A stretch of DNA of 64,000 nt from Parvibaculum sp. (GTDB lineage Bacteria > Pseudomonadota > Alphaproteobacteria > Parvibaculales > Parvibaculaceae): the NCBI RefSeq assembly GCF_030651915.1, contig NZ_JAUSBV010000005.1, forward strand, positions 806,001 to 870,000, written 5' to 3'. The notes under the pieces were generated by a model, which worked only from the letters and a program-made list of their open reading frames with translations, had not been told where the DNA came from and searched no databases. A program made the position numbers and the translations under genes. The stretch's first letter is position 1; the number at the start of each line of letters is the position of its first letter. Shown piece by piece: positions 60,860 through 64,000 of this stretch.

Positions 60860-62065
60860 TCACACGCGTTCGATGATGGTGGCGGTGCCCATGCCCGCGC
60901 CGACGCAGAGCGTGATGAGCGCGGTGTTGAGATCGCGGCGTTCGAGCTCGTCGAGCACGGTGCCGAGGATCATGCCGCCGGTGGCACCAAGCGGATGGCC
61001 CATGGCGATGGCACCGCCATTGACGTTCATTTTCTCATGCGGGATGTCGAGTGCCTGCATCATGCGCAACACGACGGAGGCGAAGGCTTCGTTCAACTCG
61101 TAGAGATCGATGTCCTCGGGCTTCATGCCGGCCTTGGCCAGCACCTTGCGCGAGACGTCGGCCGGGCCCGTCAACATGATGCAGGGCTCGGAGCCGATCG
61201 AGGCCATGGCGCGAATGCGGGCGCGGGGCTTCAGGCCCATCGCCTTGCCGGTCGGACCGTTGCCGACGAGGACCGCCGAGGCGCCGTCGACGATGCCCGA
61301 CGAATTGCCGGCGTGATGGATGTGGATGATTTCTTCCACTTCCGGATAGCGGTCGAGCGCGACGCCGTCGAAGGCAAATTCACCGAGCGAGGCGAAAGAC
61401 GCGGTGAGCGCCGCCAGCGACTGCATGGTCGCTTCGGGACGCATATGCTCGTCATGATCAAGAATGGTGAGGCCGTTGATGTCCTTCACCGGAATGACCG
61501 ACTTGCTGAAATAACCCTTGTCCCAGGCGTGTTTGGCGCGCTTCTGGCTTTCGACCGCATAAGCGTCGACATCGGCGCGGGAAAAGCCGTATTTCGTGGC
61601 GACGAGATCGGCGCCGATGCCTTGCGGCGTGAAATAGGACTTGAACGCAACGTTAGGGTCGGACGACCACGCACCGCCCGACGCGCCCATGCCGACACGC
61701 GACATCGACTCAACGCCGCCGCCGATCGCCATGTCGGCTTCACCGGACATGACCTTGGCGGCCGCCATGTTGGTCGCTTCGAGGCCGGAGGCGCAGAAGC
61801 GGTTGATCTGTACGCCGGCGGTCGTCTGCGCATAGTCGGCATTCAACACTGCGATGCGGGCGATGTCGCCGCCCTGCTCGCCGACCGGATCGACGCAGCC
61901 GAGCACGACGTCGTCGACCTTCGAGGTGTCGAGGTTGTTGCGGTCGCGGATCGCCCTCAATGTCTGGCTCGAAAGCTCAAGCGCGGTCACTTCGTGGAGC
62001 GCGCCGTCCTTCTTACCCTTGCCGCGCGGCGTGCGCACGGCGTCATAGACGAAACATTCGGTCAT
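60860..62065 (-). CDS. Acetyl-CoA acetyltransferase / 3-ketoacyl-CoA thiolase
   Basis: A 401-residue thiolase. The active cysteine is in [18 protein letters not shown] near residue 92, the histidine in [15 protein letters not shown] near 356, and the second cysteine in [13 protein letters not shown] near 385. It is next to the fadJ-like gene (7-base gap) in the same direction and presumably works as its thiolase partner. ATG 62065 ([10 protein letters not shown]) is the natural start; the frame continues upstream without support. The acyl-CoA dehydrogenase gene lies 58 bases upstream. Confidence 0.93.
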   Translation of the reverse strand: MTECFVYDAVRTPRGKGKKDGALHEVTALELSSQTLRAIRDRNNLDTSKVDDVVLGCVDPVGEQGGDIARIAVLNADYAQTTAGVQINRFCASGLEATNMAAAKVMSGEADMAIGGGVESMSRVGMGASGGAWSSDPNVAFKSYFTPQGIGADLVATKYGFSRADVDAYAVESQKRAKHAWDKGYFSKSVIPVKDINGLTILDHDEHMRPEATMQSLAALTASFASLGEFAFDGVALDRYPEVEEIIHIHHAGNSSGIVDGASAVLVGNGPTGKAMGLKPRARIRAMASIGSEPCIMLTGPADVSRKVLAKAGMKPEDIDLYELNEAFASVVLRMMQALDIPHEKMNVNGGAIAMGHPLGATGGMILGTVLDELERRDLNTALITLCVGAGMGTATIIERV

Positions 62066-62123
62066 TGTGTGTCTCCCTGGGGGAACGGTTCTTGTGTGTT
62101 GCGCGTTGCGGGAGGCCGGCACG

Positions 62124-63281
62124 TCAGAGCGTGCGGGCAACCAGCATTTTCATGATCTCGTTGGTGCCGCCATAGATCTTCTGGATGCGGGCATTCGTGT
62201 AGAGCTTCGCGATCGGATATTCCATCATGTAGCCATAGCCGCCGAAGAACTGCAGACAGGTATCGATGATTTCGTTTTCCTTCTGCGTGGTCCACCACTT
62301 GGCCATGGCGGCGGTCGTTGCGTCGAGCTTGCCGTCGAGAAGTTTGACGGCACAGTCATCGACAAAGACGCGGGCGATGGTCGCCTCGGTCTTGCATTCG
62401 GCGAGTTTGAACTGTGTGTTCTGGAAGTCGAGGATGCGCTGGCCGAAAGCGGTGCGCTCCTTCACGTAGTCGGTCGTGTATTTCAGTGCCATTTCCATCG
62501 CGACGCAGGCATTGACCGCGATGATGAGACGCTCCTGAGGCAACTGCTGCATCAACTGGAAGAAGCCCTTGCCCTCCTCGGTGCCGAGCAGGTTCGAGGT
62601 CGGCACTTTCACTTCATCGAAAAAGAGCTCGGATGTGTCCTGCGCCTTCTGGCCCATCTTCTTGAGGTTGCGACCGCGGCGGAAGCCTTCGGCCTCGTCG
62701 GTCTCGACCATGATCAGCGAGGTGCCCTTGGCGCCGCCGGCCGGATCGGTCTTGGCAACGACGCAGATCAGGTTTGCCTGCTGGCCGTTGGTGATGAAGG
62801 TCTTCTGGCCGTTGACCACATACTGGTTGCCGACCTTTTTCGCCGTCGTCTTGACGCCCTGCAGATCGGAGCCTGTGCCGGGCTCGGTCATGGCGATGGC
62901 GCCGACGATTTCGCCCGAGGCCATTTTCGGCAGCCACTTCTTCTTCTGCTCTTCGGTGCCGTAGGACTGGACATAATGCGCAACGATGCCCGAATGTACC
63001 GAATTGCCGAAACCGGAAATGCCGGCGCGGCCCTGTTCTTCGGCGATGACCATTTCATGCGCGAAGTTGCCGCCACCGCCGCCATATTCCTCCTTGATCG
63101 AGGCGCAGAGGATGCCGGCTTCGCCCGCCTTCAGCCACGCGTCGCGATCGACGCAGCCCTGGTCTTCCCAGCGCTCGACATGCGGCTGGAACTCCCGTTC
63201 GTAGAACTTGGCGACCGCACCCTGGAGGATTTCGAGTTCCTCGTTCAACCACGGCGATTTGTAACCGGCATTCAGACTCAT
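62124..63281 (-). CDS. Acyl-CoA dehydrogenase
   Basis: A 385-residue acyl-CoA dehydrogenase. FAD/substrate contact is in [18 protein letters not shown] near residue 130, and the C-terminal signature is [16 protein letters not shown]. The catalytic base is likely the Glu in [14 protein letters not shown] near residue 250, as in isovaleryl- and long-chain dehydrogenases, since Gly sits at the medium-chain position. It is part of the beta-oxidation block with the thiolase and fadJ-like gene. Confidence 0.93.
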   Translation of the reverse strand: MSLNAGYKSPWLNEELEILQGAVAKFYEREFQPHVERWEDQGCVDRDAWLKAGEAGILCASIKEEYGGGGGNFAHEMVIAEEQGRAGISGFGNSVHSGIVAHYVQSYGTEEQKKKWLPKMASGEIVGAIAMTEPGTGSDLQGVKTTAKKVGNQYVVNGQKTFITNGQQANLICVVAKTDPAGGAKGTSLIMVETDEAEGFRRGRNLKKMGQKAQDTSELFFDEVKVPTSNLLGTEEGKGFFQLMQQLPQERLIIAVNACVAMEMALKYTTDYVKERTAFGQRILDFQNTQFKLAECKTEATIARVFVDDCAVKLLDGKLDATTAAMAKWWTTQKENEIIDTCLQFFGGYGYMMEYPIAKLYTNARIQKIYGGTNEIMKMLVARTL

Positions 63282-63306
63282 TCGTCCAGCTCCCTGTCTT
63301 CGACAC

Positions 63307-64000
63307 TCAAAATTCGTTGGCGGCCATTGCCATCACGGGGTCGGCGCCGTGGCGGATGCGCGCCAGATGCATCGCCGTTTCGGGCACGACATGCTCCATG
63401 TAGAAGCGGCCTGTCTTGATTTTCGTTTCGTACCAGGCCTTGTCGCCCTCACTTTGGGCGGCGAGCTTTTCCAGCGAGACTTTCGCCATCATCGCCCACA
63501 TGAACGCAAGGCCGGTGACGCCGAAGAGATGCATGTAGGGCGTCGAGCCGGCGCCGGCGTGATCCGGGTTCTGCAGCGCGTTTTCCATGAACCACATGGT
63601 CGCTGCTTCGAGATCCTTGCGCGCGGCAGCCAGCGGATCGAGGAACGGCTTCAGATCGGCATTGCTCTTGTTGGCGGCGATGAAATCGTCAACCGCCTTG
63701 AAGAAGGCGAAGACCGCGCGGCCGCCATTCTGCGCCAGCTTGCGGCCGACGAGATCGAGCGCCTGCACGCCGTTGGCGCCTTCATAGATCATGGCGATGC
63801 GGGCATCGCGCACGAACTGGCCCATGCCCCATTCGTCGATATAGCCGTGGCCGCCATAGACCTGCTGCGCATCAACGGCATGGGCAAAGCCGCGATCGGT
63901 GAAATAGCCCTTCAGCACGGGGGTCAGCAGCGACATCATGTCGTCGCCGAATTCGCGCGTCTTTTCATCGTCCGACCTGTGCGAGAGATCGCCATGCAGC
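63307..64000 (-). CDS. Acyl-CoA dehydrogenase, C-terminal part
   Basis: The frame is open to the right edge, so only the last 230 or so residues are in the window. AVDAQQVYGGHGYIDEWGMGQFVRDARI and MIYEGANGVQALDLVGRK are typical of the large, about 600-residue acyl-CoA dehydrogenases (FadE5/DmdC type), with the catalytic Glu in YEGA. The C-terminal extension (LEAATMWFMENALQNPDH and onward) fits that class. It probably leads the beta-oxidation operon and lies 25 bases from the next gene. Confidence 0.88.
   Translation of the reverse strand, partial: LHGDLSHRSDDEKTREFGDDMMSLLTPVLKGYFTDRGFAHAVDAQQVYGGHGYIDEWGMGQFVRDARIAMIYEGANGVQALDLVGRKLAQNGGRAVFAFFKAVDDFIAANKSNADLKPFLDPLAAARKDLEAATMWFMENALQNPDHAGAGSTPYMHLFGVTGLAFMWAMMAKVSLEKLAAQSEGDKAWYETKIKTGRFYMEHVVPETAMHLARIRHGADPVMAMAANEF

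Overview
The window is high-GC chromosomal DNA of an alphaproteobacterium. The gene content (many acyl-CoA dehydrogenases, thiolases, crotonases and thioesterases, a cobalamin riboswitch, Tad pseudopilin genes, SbtA) points to a lipid- or hydrocarbon-degrading Rhizobiales-type organism. A Parvibaculum-like genome is my best guess, but it is inferred from gene content and not proven. Coding density is high, neighbours often share ATGA or GTGA overlaps, and I see no prophage, insertion sequence or CRISPR array.

Left part (1-20 kb). A truncated murA and a histone-H1-like basic protein are followed by tRNA-Thr(GGT) and three overlapping TadE/TadG-type genes. Next come a nuclease, a serine hydrolase coupled to a YhhN membrane protein, a SpoU methyltransferase, a DUF6134-type secreted protein coupled to an SDR, a photolyase and a diiron ferritin-fold protein. 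A cobalamin riboswitch then leads a btuF-btuC-btuD vitamin B12 uptake operon. A flavin monooxygenase/aldo-keto reductase pair, a Gfo/Idh oxidoreductase/GST pair, a GH17-like secreted protein and an HU protein complete this part.

Middle (20-45 kb). Class I ribonucleotide reductase (nrdA, nrdB), proline iminopeptidase, a GATase, an SDR and a CPA1 antiporter are followed by an operon of two acyl-CoA dehydrogenases around an MpaB-family oxygenase. After it come MaoC hydratases, a thiolase, two PaaI-like thioesterases, a patatin lipase and a TPR-methyltransferase preceded by a three-repeat Pho box. A GST-like protein precedes an encapsulated-ferritin-type protein with no encapsulin gene nearby. 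An SDR and an sbtA/PII-like pair (bicarbonate transport) close the section.

Right part (45-64 kb). A crotonase and two alpha/beta hydrolases are followed by a hicAB toxin-antitoxin pair with a clear promoter/operator. A six-gene same-strand unit follows (crotonase, TetR regulator, three paralogous double-hotdog thioesterases, acyl-CoA dehydrogenase). It starts at a sigma70-like promoter that contains a perfect 19-bp palindrome, the likely TetR operator. An HSL-type hydrolase, an unrecognised 340-residue protein and a cluster of three DJ-1-superfamily genes come next. A beta-oxidation block (fadJ-like fusion, thiolase, two acyl-CoA dehydrogenases) runs off the right edge.

The most unusual items are the TetR/thioesterase operon, the encapsulin-free EncFtn-like gene, the sbtA/PII-like pair in a lipid-degrading context, the triple Pho box and the DJ-1 cluster.
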